Positions 1 to 6,478 of a stretch of 6,478 nucleotides of DNA are shown here, in pieces. How positions within the stretch are numbered: position 1 is the first letter of the stretch; each line of letters starts with the position of its first letter. Both the position numbers and the translations under genes were made by a program. Below the pieces are notes generated by a model that did no database searches, had not been told where the DNA came from, and worked only from the letters and a program-made list of their open reading frames with translations. The stretch comes from Chloroflexota bacterium (GTDB lineage Bacteria > Chloroflexota > Anaerolineae > UBA3071): assembly GCA_014383605.1 (NCBI GenBank), contig JACNHM010000253.1, positions 1 to 6,478 on the forward strand, in the 5' to 3' direction.

Positions 1-1
1 A

Positions 2-89
2 TACCAATCTACCAGTCTCCCAATATACCAATCTACCAGTTTCCCAATTGACCAATGTACCAATGTACCAGCCTACCATCGTCCCAAGG
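2..89. repeat. Degenerate 8-base tandem array upstream of the hydrolase gene
   Basis: Eleven consecutive 8-base units can be laid out without a gap from position 2 to 89. The consensus is TACCAATN, and the core CCA at unit positions 3-5 is present in every unit. At a larger scale, 1-24 and 25-48 are the same 24-base block with a single difference (position 17 C against 41 T). The last unit (82-89, TCCCAAGG) merges into the Shine-Dalgarno sequence of the next gene. Only one orientation of the unit is visible, so this is either a simple direct array or one arm of an inverted repeat whose partner lies before the window. No open reading frame or credible promoter was recognised in it. Confidence 0.85.
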
Positions 90-97
90 AGACCTCC

Positions 98-751
98 ATG
101 ATCGTGGAAACCCTGGCCGTCGGCCCCTTACAGGCCAATTGTTACATCCTCGGCTGCGAGCAGACCGGCGAGGCCGTGGTTATTGATCCCGGCGATGAGC
201 CGCAGCGCATCGAGGCGCAGATACTGCAGTTGAACTTGCAATTGAAGCAGGTCATCGGCACGCACGCTCATCTCGATCACATCCTGGGCGTTCGCGGACT
301 ATGCGAAGGCACGGGAGCGCCCTTCCTGCTGCATCAACTGGAGGAGCCCGTGCTGGCCGGACTGCAGGACTGGACGCGCCTCTGGCTGGGTTACGACCCC
401 GGCCCGCCGCCCACGGTGGACGGCTACCTCAGCGAGGACGAGCCGGTAGCCTTCGGCGCCTGCGAGCTGGAGGTGCGGCTGACGCCAGGCCATTCGCCGG
501 GCAGCGTTTCCCTCGTGGATCACGAAGGACGCCGGGTTTTCGTCGGCGATCTGCTCTTCCAGGGGTCCATCGGGCGCAGCGACCTGCCTGGCGGCGATCA
601 CGCCACGCTCATCCAGTCCGTGGAGACCCAGATCTTCACCCTGGACGACGACTACGCCGTGTTCACCGGTCACGGCCCGACCACCACCGTCGGCCGCGAG
701 CGACGGCTGAATCCTTTCTTTCAGCGTGGGGGTGGTTTCTGGCGGTTATAG
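98..751 (+). CDS. Metallo-beta-lactamase-fold hydrolase, glyoxalase II-like
   Basis: A 217-residue cytoplasmic metal-dependent hydrolase; there is no signal peptide or membrane segment. The metal-binding set of the fold is complete: THAHLDH at residues 55-61, His132 in GHSPGS, Asp151 in VFVGDLLF, and His192 in TGHGP. The segment GRSDLPGG (159-166) is characteristic of the short glyoxalase II-like (YcbL/GloB-like) branch. The protein lacks the long C-terminal helical domain of classical glyoxalase II, which contacts glutathione. Family knowledge suggests thioester hydrolysis, for example of S-lactoyl-type adducts, but the true substrate is unknown and need not contain glutathione. The ATG start is fixed by AAGGAG at 86-91, six bases upstream, and by the N-terminal phase LAVGPLQANCYI, where the fold begins. 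A functional link to the genes downstream is not evident. A true beta-lactamase is unlikely. Confidence 0.9.
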   Translation: MIVETLAVGPLQANCYILGCEQTGEAVVIDPGDEPQRIEAQILQLNLQLKQVIGTHAHLDHILGVRGLCEGTGAPFLLHQLEEPVLAGLQDWTRLWLGYDPGPPPTVDGYLSEDEPVAFGACELEVRLTPGHSPGSVSLVDHEGRRVFVGDLLFQGSIGRSDLPGGDHATLIQSVETQIFTLDDDYAVFTGHGPTTTVGRERRLNPFFQRGGGFWRL

Positions 752-777
752 ATTCTCGCCTGCTGCTGTCAGAGAAG

Positions 778-870
778 GGGAGATGGGGAGACAGGGAGAC
801 AAGGAGACAGGGTGAGGGGGAGACGAGGGGCGGAGAGAGACTTCTCCTTGTCGCCTTGTCCCCTTGTCTC
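778..870. repeat. Imperfect inverted repeat made of 8-base units
   Basis: The left side is a purine-rich run of octamers close to GGGAGACA (778-785, 786-793, 794-801, 802-809, then more degenerate units to about 841). The right side is pyrimidine-rich with the complementary phase (844-851, 852-859, 860-867, each ending CCTTGT or nearly so). Aligning 788-815 with the reverse complement of 843-870 gives 23 of 28 identities. As RNA, 25 of 28 positions can pair if two G-U pairs are counted, with a 27-base loop. The element fills most of the gap between the hydrolase stop and the glycosyltransferase start. There is no T-tract after the stem, so it does not look like an ordinary intrinsic terminator. 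Confidence 0.85.
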
Positions 871-876
871 AGGAAA

Positions 877-882
877 GGGGAG
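877..882 (+). promoter_or_regulatory. Ribosome binding site that fixes the glycosyltransferase start
   Basis: GGGGAG lies five bases before GTG at 888. The surrounding octamer GGGGAGAC (877-884) is identical to copies at 785-792 and 817-824 inside the neighbouring repeat, so the site appears to be a stray repeat unit used for translation initiation. The in-frame TTG at 864 has only pyrimidine-rich repeat sequence upstream and no Shine-Dalgarno match. Confidence 0.65.
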
Positions 883-887
883 ACACC

Positions 888-1883
888 GTGCGCGTCTCGG
901 TCATCGTCACTGTGCTCAACGAAGGGCAGTCCATCCGGCGGCTGCTGGACAGCTTGCTGGCCCAGACCCGCGCCCCCGACGAGGTGATCGTCGTGGATGG
1001 CGGCTCCAGCGACGACACGGTGCCCACCATCGAAAGCTACGCCGGCCGCCTGCCGCTGCGCGTGCTGCTTGAGCCGGGGTGCAACATTAGCCAGGGGCGC
1101 AACCGGGCCGTCGCCGCGGCCACGGGAGAGATCATCGCTTCTACCGACGCCGGCGTGCGCTTGGTGCCCGAGTGGCTGGAGGAGCTGACGCGACCCTTTT
1201 TTTCGCAACAGCCACCGGCGGTGGTCTCCGGCTTCTTCCTCCCCGATCCCCAGACCCTCTTCGAGACGGCGTTGGGGGCGACGATCCTGCCGGTTCACAC
1301 CGACATTGATGCCCAGACGTTCCTCCCCTCCAGCCGCTCCGTGGCCTTCACCCGCCAGGCCTGGCAGTCCGTGGGCGGCTATCCCGCCTGGCTGGACTAC
1401 TGCGAAGACCTGGTCTTCGACTTCCGCCTGCGCGATCGCTACGGTCCCTTCTCCTGGGCGCCCCAGGCTATTGCCCACTTCCGCCCCCGCGCCACGCTGC
1501 CTGCTTTCTTCCGCCAGTACTGCCGCTACGCCCGCGGCGACGGCAAGGCCGATCTGTGGCGCCAGCGGCACGCCGTGCGTTACCTGACCTGCCTCGTCGC
1601 CCTGCCGGGATTGCTGTTCCTGGGAGCCTGCCATCACCCCGCCTGGTGGTTGCTCCTGCTGGCCGGCCTCATCGCCTACGGCTGGACGCCGTGGCGGCGG
1701 CTGCCTGGCCTGTGGGGCAACCTCAACTGGCCGCAGCGGCTGGGGGCAGCAGCGTGGGTGCCGGTCATCCGTGCGGTCGGCGACGGGGCCAAGATGATCG
1801 GCTACCCCGTCGGCTGGGCGTGGCGGCTGCGCAACTGGCCGCGCCCCGAGATCCACTGGAGGACACGGATTGACACGGATTGA
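888..1883 (+). CDS. Family 2 glycosyltransferase with C-terminal membrane segment
   Basis: This 331-residue protein (GTG start) has a GT-A fold domain from its first residues. The N-terminal strand VSVIVTVLNEG is followed by VVDGGSSDDT at about residues 35-44, which is the nucleotide-binding aspartate region. IASTDAG at 83-89 occupies the DxD position, and an ED pair at 173-174 is the likely catalytic-base region. An FFRQYCRYARGDG segment follows at about 207-219. Residues about 233-266 are hydrophobic and suggest one or two membrane helices, and the tail RAVGDGAKMIGYPVGWAWRLR is amphipathic. It most likely transfers a sugar from a nucleotide sugar to a membrane-linked or envelope acceptor on the cytoplasmic face; donor and acceptor cannot be told. 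The DxD position reads D-A-G, so the second metal-binding acid is missing there. The last residues (RTRIDTD) and the stop codon are encoded by the following repeat, so the native C-terminus may have been replaced. Confidence 0.88.
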   Translation: MRVSVIVTVLNEGQSIRRLLDSLLAQTRAPDEVIVVDGGSSDDTVPTIESYAGRLPLRVLLEPGCNISQGRNRAVAAATGEIIASTDAGVRLVPEWLEELTRPFFSQQPPAVVSGFFLPDPQTLFETALGATILPVHTDIDAQTFLPSSRSVAFTRQAWQSVGGYPAWLDYCEDLVFDFRLRDRYGPFSWAPQAIAHFRPRATLPAFFRQYCRYARGDGKADLWRQRHAVRYLTCLVALPGLLFLGACHHPAWWLLLLAGLIAYGWTPWRRLPGLWGNLNWPQRLGAAAWVPVIRAVGDGAKMIGYPVGWAWRLRNWPRPEIHWRTRIDTD

Positions 1884-1941
1884 CACGGACGAACACGGAT
1901 AAGAAAAGGTAGTCCGTGTTTGTCCGCGTTTGTCCGTGTCC
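1863..1941. repeat. Inverted repeat made of 10-base units, overlapping the glycosyltransferase stop
   Basis: The left arm has four 10-base units starting ACACGGA (1863, 1873, 1883, 1893). The right arm has three units with consensus GTCCGTGTTT (1912, 1922, 1932). Pairing 1873-1899 with 1913-1939 gives 25 of 27 pairs as RNA, including three G-U pairs, around a 13-base loop (1900-1912) that contains an A-rich stretch. The glycosyltransferase stop codon TGA is at 1881-1883, inside the left arm. The right arm ends about 20 bases before the methyltransferase start. No T-tract follows, so a simple terminator role is not supported. Similar short ACACGGAT-type repeats are familiar to me from large-genome bacteria including Chloroflexota, but that memory was not checked. 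Confidence 0.9.
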
Positions 1942-1960
1942 GATTGGAAAAGGCAAGGTC

Positions 1961-2755
1961 ATGGATGCTGAGGTAGTCAACAGGTTGCTCGACCTCAATC
2001 GACAATTCTACATGGAGTTCGCCGCCGGGTTCTCTGCTACCCGCGCCGCCCCCTGGCCCGGCTTCACCCGTCTCCTCCCCTATCTCCCCGACGGCTGTCG
2101 CGTCCTGGACCTCGGCTGCGGCAACGGCCGCCTGGCCCACTTCCTGAACCAGGAGCGGCGCGGCATCACCTACCTGGGCCTCGACTTCAGCCCGCACCTG
2201 CTGGCCCTGGCGCAGGAGGCCACGGCGCACCTGCTCCACGTGACCGCCGACTTTCGCGTAGTCAATATCGTGAATCCGGGCTGGGCGGAGGAGGTACAGG
2301 GGCAACGCTTTGACGCCGTGCTGGCCCTGGCCGTGTTGCAGCACATCCCCAGCTTCGATCTGCGCCTGGACGTGGTGCGCCGGGCGGCAGCACTGCTGCG
2401 GCCCGGCGGCGTCCTGACCCTATCCAACTGGCAGTTCACCACCGTCGCGCGGCTGCGCCAGAAGATCGTCCCCTGGTCGTCGGTGTCCATTGACGAGAGT
2501 GAGCTGGAGGAGGGCGACTACCTGCTCGACTGGCAGCGCGGGGGCGTGGGCTACCGCTATTGCCACTTGCTGGACAAGGCAGAGGTGACCGCCCTGGCGG
2601 CCGCGGCCAGGCTGGAGCTGCTGCAGACCTTCCGTGCCGACGGGCGGGAGGGCCATCTCAACCTGTACGCCGTGCTGTCCCGTCACTTGCCCGACCAGAG
2701 GACTGTGCAGGGCCAGGCTGCTGTGCTTGAGGACCTGGGCACGACGTGTGGTTGA
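1961..2755 (+). CDS. Class I SAM-dependent methyltransferase, possibly Trm9/ALKBH8-like
   Basis: A 264-residue soluble protein with a Rossmann-fold methyltransferase domain. Motif I is VLDLGCGNG (48-56), the acidic end of strand 2 is LGLDFSP (72-78), motif IV is FDAVLALAVLQHIP (117-130), and LLRPGGVLTLSNWQF (145-159) is the post-motif strand. The region GDYLLDW (185-191) followed by YRYCHLLDKAEV (198-209) recalls the C-terminal part of Trm9/ALKBH8 tRNA wobble-uridine methyltransferases (motifs of the type VPW and RYYHLF..GEL). A tRNA or other nucleic-acid target is therefore possible; a small-molecule or lipid O-methyltransferase is the alternative. ATG at 1961 is chosen because the protein begins sensibly there and GGAAAAGG (1946-1953) gives a modest ribosome site. 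The upstream in-frame GTG at 1916 lies inside the hairpin arm and would add 15 repeat-encoded residues. Confidence 0.85.
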   Translation: MDAEVVNRLLDLNRQFYMEFAAGFSATRAAPWPGFTRLLPYLPDGCRVLDLGCGNGRLAHFLNQERRGITYLGLDFSPHLLALAQEATAHLLHVTADFRVVNIVNPGWAEEVQGQRFDAVLALAVLQHIPSFDLRLDVVRRAAALLRPGGVLTLSNWQFTTVARLRQKIVPWSSVSIDESELEEGDYLLDWQRGGVGYRYCHLLDKAEVTALAAAARLELLQTFRADGREGHLNLYAVLSRHLPDQRTVQGQAAVLEDLGTTCG

Positions 2756-2808
2756 TCTTTCCGGTTCTCGCCCCTCAATACGCACGAGGGTGACTGTCCC
2801 GACGTAAG

Positions 2809-4590
2809 ATGTCTCGTAATCCTTCGGTCAATTCCTCACCTGCCTCAGGTGCCAGGCCTGTTCTGTGGCGCTGTTATGGCTACCTGCGTCCCTATTGGCG
2901 CCTGACGGCCGCGGCCTACCTGGCCTTGCTGGGCATCATGGGGCTGTCCTTAGCCATCCCCCAGGTCATCCGCTGGATCGTTGACCGGGGTATTCGCGGG
3001 CAAGATACGTGGCTGTTGACCTGGTCGGTGGTGGCGCTCATCGGCCTGATGCTGGTCAAGGGCCTGCTGAGCTTCGCCCAGAACCGTTGGGTCGAGGTCT
3101 CCTCGCAGGGTGTGGCCTACGACCTGCGCAACAGTATCCACCAGAAACTCTCGGCCCTCTCTTTTTCCTACCACGACCGTACTGAGACGGGCCAACTCCT
3201 CTCCCGGGCCGTGCAAGACGTCGAGCGCATCCGCTTTCTGACAGGGCGGGCCTCGCTGCGCTTGTTGGATGGCACGTTGCTGCTGCTGGGCACGGCGGTG
3301 GTGCTGATCTCCATGAACCCCCGCCTGGCCCTGCTGACGCTGATGGCCATGCCCTTGCTTGTCCAGCGTGCCTTCCGCTTTGCCCGGCGTTACCGTCCTC
3401 TTTCGCTGCACATCCAACAGCAGTTGGCCGTGCTGACCACGCGGTTGGAACAGAACCTGCGCGGCGCGCGCATCGTCAAAGCCTTCGCCCAGGAGGAAGC
3501 CGAAGTCGAGCGTTTCGACGCTGAGAACACCCGCTGGTTTGATCTCTCTGCCGAGGCCGCCCGTCTCCGGGCCATCAACGCCCCGCTGTTGACCCTCATC
3601 GCCAACGCCGGCCTGGCCTTCATCATCTGGTACGGTGGCCTGCTGGTGATGCGCGGCCAACTGACCCTGGGCGAATGGGTGGCCTTCTTCACCTACCTGG
3701 GCCAGTTGGCCGAGCCGGTGCGCCGCCTGGGCCTGATCATGCCGCTGCTGGCCATGGCCTCGGCTGCCGGCGAGCGCATCTTTGAGATCCTGGATGCCCA
3801 GTCCGAGGTCGAGGAGGCCCCGGACGCCGCCCCGCTGCCGCCGCTCCGTGGTCAGGTGCGCTTCGAAAACGTTTCCTTTGCCTACTTTCACCACCACCGC
3901 GTGCTGGATGATGTCACCTTCGAGGCCCTCCCCGGCCAGGTCATCGCCCTGCTGGGCGCCACCGGCTCCGGCAAGTCCACGGTCATCAACCTCATCCCCC
4001 GCTTCTACGACCCTACCGCCGGCCGCATCACGCTGGACGGTCACGACATCCGGCAGGCCACGCTCAGCTCGCTGCGCGATCAGATCGGCATCGTCCTGCA
4101 GGAAACGACCCTCTTTGCCGCCACCGTGCGGGAAAACATCGCCTTTGGCTGCCCTTCCGCCACCGAGGCGGAAATCGTCGCCGCCGCGCAGGCCGCCCAG
4201 GCCCACGACTTCATCGTGGCCATGCCCCAGGGCTACGACGCCCCCGTGGGCGAGCGGGGCGTCACCCTCTCCGGCGGGCAGAAACAGCGTATCGCCATTG
4301 CCCGCGCCCTGCTCAAAGACCCGCGCATCCTCATCCTGGACGATGCCACCTCCAGCGTGGATACCGGAACGGAGCAGTTGATCCAGACCGCGTTGCAGCA
4401 ACTGATGCGCGGGCGCACCTCCTTCGTCATTGCCCAACGGCTGAGCACGCTGCGCATGGCCGATCTCATTCTGGTGCTGGACAAGGGACGCATCGTCGCC
4501 CGGGGCAGCCACGCCGAGTTGCTGCGCACCTCTGGCCTGTACGCCGAGATCTACCACCGCCAGTTGCGGCCCCAGGAGGCGCCGGCGTGA
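2809..4590 (+). CDS. ABC exporter half-transporter, degenerate-site subunit
   Basis: A 593-residue type IV (B-family) ABC exporter half: six membrane helices at roughly residues 33-54, 70-90, 148-168, 171-190, 258-279 and 290-315, then a nucleotide-binding domain. ATP-site elements are the A-loop Tyr359, Walker [10 protein letters not shown] (383-391), Q-loop Gln431, an intact signature LSGGQ (487-491), Walker B ILILDD (507-512) and D-loop SSVD. Two catalytic positions deviate: residue 512 is Asp rather than Glu, and the switch position in VIAQRLST is Gln543 rather than His. This pattern marks the catalytically impaired partner of heterodimeric exporters such as TM287/288, BmrCD and LmrCD. 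It starts 53 bases after the methyltransferase stop with only a weak TAAG before the ATG, and overlaps the next gene by four bases. It is expected in the inner membrane, exporting a lipid, drug, peptide or glycoconjugate; the substrate is unknown. Confidence 0.95.
   Translation: MSRNPSVNSSPASGARPVLWRCYGYLRPYWRLTAAAYLALLGIMGLSLAIPQVIRWIVDRGIRGQDTWLLTWSVVALIGLMLVKGLLSFAQNRWVEVSSQGVAYDLRNSIHQKLSALSFSYHDRTETGQLLSRAVQDVERIRFLTGRASLRLLDGTLLLLGTAVVLISMNPRLALLTLMAMPLLVQRAFRFARRYRPLSLHIQQQLAVLTTRLEQNLRGARIVKAFAQEEAEVERFDAENTRWFDLSAEAARLRAINAPLLTLIANAGLAFIIWYGGLLVMRGQLTLGEWVAFFTYLGQLAEPVRRLGLIMPLLAMASAAGERIFEILDAQSEVEEAPDAAPLPPLRGQVRFENVSFAYFHHHRVLDDVTFEALPGQVIALLGATGSGKSTVINLIPRFYDPTAGRITLDGHDIRQATLSSLRDQIGIVLQETTLFAATVRENIAFGCPSATEAEIVAAAQAAQAHDFIVAMPQGYDAPVGERGVTLSGGQKQRIAIARALLKDPRILILDDATSSVDTGTEQLIQTALQQLMRGRTSFVIAQRLSTLRMADLILVLDKGRIVARGSHAELLRTSGLYAEIYHRQLRPQEAPA
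4574..4579 (+). promoter_or_regulatory. Shine-Dalgarno inside the first ABC gene, serving the second
   Basis: A consensus AGGAGG lies seven bases before the GTG at 4587, within the last codons of the upstream ABC gene. It decides in favour of the GTG start over the in-frame ATG at 4620 (residue 12), which has no comparable site. Confidence 0.85.
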
Positions 4591-6419
4591 GCATTTCCTT
4601 CAGCAGTGCCGGCGCCGGCATGGGACCCGGTCGGATGATGCGCCAATTCGGCGAGGGGGGCGAGGGCAGGGCCTTCGACCGGCGCATCGCCCTGCGGCTG
4701 CTGGCCTTCCTCCGCCCCCACGGGCAACGCATGGCCGCCGCCTTCCTGTTGATGCTGGCCGCTTCGGGGCTGAGTTTGGCCGTGCCCTATCTCATCAAGG
4801 TGGCCATTGACCAGCACATTGCCCAGGGCGACGCCGCCGCTCTGGGCCGCACCGCTCTGCTCATAGGCTTGACCTTCGTGGCGCTGTACGCCGTCACCGC
4901 AGGGCAGCGCTACCTGCTCTCCTGGGTGGGGCAGCGCGTCTTGGCCACGCTGCGGGCCCGGCTCTTCTGGCATCTGCAGACCCTCTCCCTGGGCTACCAC
5001 GACACTCACATTGTCGGCGTCACGCTCTCGCGCCTGATCAACGACGTGGCCGTGATCAACCAGTTGCTTTCGGAAGGGCTGGTCACACTGGTCGGCGACC
5101 TGCTGGTGCTGGCGGGCATCGTCGGAGTCATGCTTTCCATGAGCCCCCGGCTGGCCTTGCTCACCTTCAGCGTGTTGCCGCTCATGGCCCTGGCGACGAC
5201 CCTGTTTGCCCGGCGGGCCCAGGCCGCCTTCCGCCACACGCGCACCAGGATCGCCGCCGTGGTGGGTGATCTGGCCGAGGACCTTTCGGGCATGCGTGTG
5301 ATCCAGGCCTTCGCCCAGGAAGACACCTCCCACGAGCGCTTCGACGCGGTCAACCGCGCCAACCGCGAGGCCCACGTGGCGGCCATGTCGCTCTCTTTCC
5401 TGTTCCTGCCTGCGGTCGAGTTCCTGGGCATGGTGGCGACGGCCGTCGTGCTGTGGTTCGGCGGGCGGGCCGTAGCCCAGGGTGAGCTGACGCTGGGCGT
5501 GGTCGTGGCCTTCTTGGCCTACGTCAGTCGCTTCTTCCAGCCCATCGGCGAGCTCAGCCAGCTCTACACGACCATGCAGGCGGCCATGGCCGGCGGCGAG
5601 CGCGTGCTGGAGCTGCTGGACACCCCACCGGAGGTCGCCGACCCGCCGGACGCCGTCGCCATGGGGCCTGTCGTGGGCCGCGTCGAGCTGCGCGACGTCT
5701 CCTTCTCCTACCGCGGCGAGACGAGGGTGCTGCGCGGGGTGAGCCTGCTGATCGAACCGGGGCAGACGGTGGCTCTGGTGGGGCCGACGGGCGCCGGCAA
5801 AACCTCCATCGCCAACGTCATCGCCCGCTTCTACGAGGTGACCGAAGGGGCCGTGCTCATTGACGGGATAGACGTGCGCCGGGTCAGCCAGCGCTCGCTG
5901 CGCCGCCAGATGGGATTGGTGCCGCAGGACCCCTTCCTCTTCTCCGGGACGATTACCGACAACATCCGCTTTGGCCGCCCCGATGCATCGCCCATCGCTG
6001 TGCAAGAGGCGGCGCGTCTGGCCAATGCCCACGACTTCATCGCCGCCCTGCCCGCTGGCTACGCCACCGAGATCCTGGAAGGCGGCGTGAACCTGTCTGT
6101 CGGCCAACGACAGCTCATCTGTATTGCCCGCGCCGTGCTGGCCGACCCGCGCATTTTGATCCTCGACGAGGCCACCTCCAGCGTGGACACGGTGACGGAG
6201 GTGCTCATCCAGGAAGCGTTGCGGCGGCTGCTCGCCGGGCGCACGGCCGTCGTCATCGCCCACCGCCTGAGCACAGTGTGTCACGCCGACCTCATTTGCG
6301 TGATAGATGGTGGCTGCATCGTCGAGCGGGGTCAGCACGAGGAGTTGCTCGCCCAGGGCGGAATCTATCGCCAGCTATACGAGAGGCAGTTCGTGGACAC
6401 GGCCGCCGCTGCCGGCTAG
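4587..6419 (+). CDS. ABC exporter half-transporter, catalytically competent subunit
   Basis: A 610-residue half-transporter with a glycine-rich N-terminal extension of about 30 residues. Six membrane helices follow at roughly 49-71, 88-111, 164-184, 188-208, 268-290 and 300-325, then the nucleotide-binding domain. ATP-site elements are the A-loop Tyr375, Walker [10 protein letters not shown] (399-407), Q-loop Gln447, Walker B ILILDE (523-528) with catalytic Glu528, D-loop SSVD (531-534) and switch His559 in VIAHRLST. The signature is altered to LSVGQ (503-507), and the preceding segment EILEGGVN lacks the GERG X-loop seen in the upstream partner. In a head-to-tail dimer this changed signature would face the partner's degenerate Walker site, whereas its own intact Walker site would face the partner's LSGGQ. 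The GTG start overlaps the upstream stop (GTGA, 4587-4590), which favours translational coupling and equal synthesis of the two halves. Confidence 0.95.
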   Translation: MSISFSSAGAGMGPGRMMRQFGEGGEGRAFDRRIALRLLAFLRPHGQRMAAAFLLMLAASGLSLAVPYLIKVAIDQHIAQGDAAALGRTALLIGLTFVALYAVTAGQRYLLSWVGQRVLATLRARLFWHLQTLSLGYHDTHIVGVTLSRLINDVAVINQLLSEGLVTLVGDLLVLAGIVGVMLSMSPRLALLTFSVLPLMALATTLFARRAQAAFRHTRTRIAAVVGDLAEDLSGMRVIQAFAQEDTSHERFDAVNRANREAHVAAMSLSFLFLPAVEFLGMVATAVVLWFGGRAVAQGELTLGVVVAFLAYVSRFFQPIGELSQLYTTMQAAMAGGERVLELLDTPPEVADPPDAVAMGPVVGRVELRDVSFSYRGETRVLRGVSLLIEPGQTVALVGPTGAGKTSIANVIARFYEVTEGAVLIDGIDVRRVSQRSLRRQMGLVPQDPFLFSGTITDNIRFGRPDASPIAVQEAARLANAHDFIAALPAGYATEILEGGVNLSVGQRQLICIARAVLADPRILILDEATSSVDTVTEVLIQEALRRLLAGRTAVVIAHRLSTVCHADLICVIDGGCIVERGQHEELLAQGGIYRQLYERQFVDTAAAAG

Positions 6420-6444
6420 GAGCCTCAGTAGATCCAAAAAGCTC

Positions 6445-6474
6445 GCGGTGGACTGCCAAGTCCACCGCCTTTCT
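6445..6474 (+). terminator. Probable rho-independent terminator after the exporter operon
   Basis: A perfect 10-bp stem, GCGGTGGACT (6445-6454) with AGTCCACCGC (6459-6468), encloses a GCCA tetraloop and is followed by CTTTCT. The T-tract is short and interrupted. On the other strand the stem is followed, after four bases, by five T residues (complement of 6436-6440), so it could stop transcription from both sides. The stem begins 26 bases after the second ABC stop codon. Confidence 0.75.
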
Positions 6475-6478
6475 GCCG

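Noticed and set aside
48..79. Possible promoter with TTGACC at 48-53
   Set aside because: No TATAAT-like hexamer occurs at 16-18 bases spacing. The match is part of the CCA octamer array.
1..89. CRISPR array
   Set aside because: The units are 8 bases long with no unique spacers, so this is a short tandem array.
98..751. True beta-lactamase or resistance gene
   Set aside because: The motifs GRSDLPGG and THAHLDH and the lack of a signal peptide fit a cytoplasmic glyoxalase II-like hydrolase, not a secreted beta-lactamase.
777..833. G-quadruplex in the purine-rich repeat arm
   Set aside because: Runs of three or more G occur at 777-780, 785-788, 794-796, 810-812, 816-820 and 827-830, but a 13-base gap splits them into two sets of three, so the standard four-run motif with short loops is not met.
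864..887. Upstream TTG start for the glycosyltransferase
   Set aside because: It lies in the repeat arm without a ribosome site. GTG at 888 has GGGGAG at good spacing and begins just before the first strand of the fold.
663..1886. Minus-strand 407-codon frame across the glycosyltransferase
   Set aside because: It is antisense to a clear glycosyltransferase and runs through both intergenic repeats. Its composition is low-complexity and no family motif is visible.
1916..1960. Upstream GTG start for the methyltransferase
   Set aside because: It lies inside the right arm of the hairpin and would add only repeat-encoded residues; ATG at 1961 fits better.
2772..2790. Small hairpin in the gap before the first ABC gene
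   Set aside because: Only five base pairs (CCCTC with GAGGG) around a nine-base loop and no T-tract; likely chance.
2950..6338. Long open frames on the minus strand opposite both ABC genes (2950-4557 and 4551-6338)
   Set aside because: They mirror the ABC genes in a stop-poor antisense frame of GC-rich DNA. The translations are rich in His, Gln and Gly, with no recognisable domain, and the + strand proteins carry complete ABC motifs.

Overview
The window is a GC-rich stretch of bacterial chromosome with five intact protein genes, all on the + strand and closely packed. Codon use, the class of genes and above all the short-period intergenic repeats resemble Chloroflexota (Anaerolineae-like) genomes. 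That is an inference from style, not a proven identification. No RNA gene, CRISPR array, insertion sequence or phage gene was seen.

Layout: (1) 1-97 is a degenerate array of 8-base units that runs straight into the ribosome binding site of a glyoxalase II-like metallo-beta-lactamase-fold hydrolase (98-751). (2) 752-887 is filled mainly by an imperfect inverted repeat built from 8-base units. It is followed by a family 2 glycosyltransferase with a C-terminal membrane segment (888-1883). (3) A second inverted repeat, built from 10-base units, covers the end of the glycosyltransferase gene, supplies its stop codon and leads up to a class I SAM methyltransferase (1961-2755) that has some Trm9/ALKBH8-like features. 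(4) After a 53-base gap come two ABC exporter half-transporters (2809-4590 and 4587-6419) that overlap by four bases. (5) A perfect 10-bp hairpin with a short T-rich tail at 6445-6474 probably ends the transcript.

The two ABC proteins form a textbook asymmetric pair. The first has Asp in place of the Walker B catalytic Glu and Gln in place of the switch His. The second has both catalytic residues but a changed signature motif (LSVGQ). Together they predict one degenerate and one active ATP site, as in TM287/288, BmrCD and LmrCD. The substrate cannot be read from the sequence. The upstream glycosyltransferase and methyltransferase may share a transcript with the exporter, but no precursor peptide or biosynthetic core gene is present to link them to one pathway.

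The least ordinary content lies between the genes. Three different short-period repeat elements (periods 8, 8 and 10) each sit just upstream of the ribosome binding site of the next gene. Two of them are long hairpins, and the first may be one arm of a third that is cut by the window edge.
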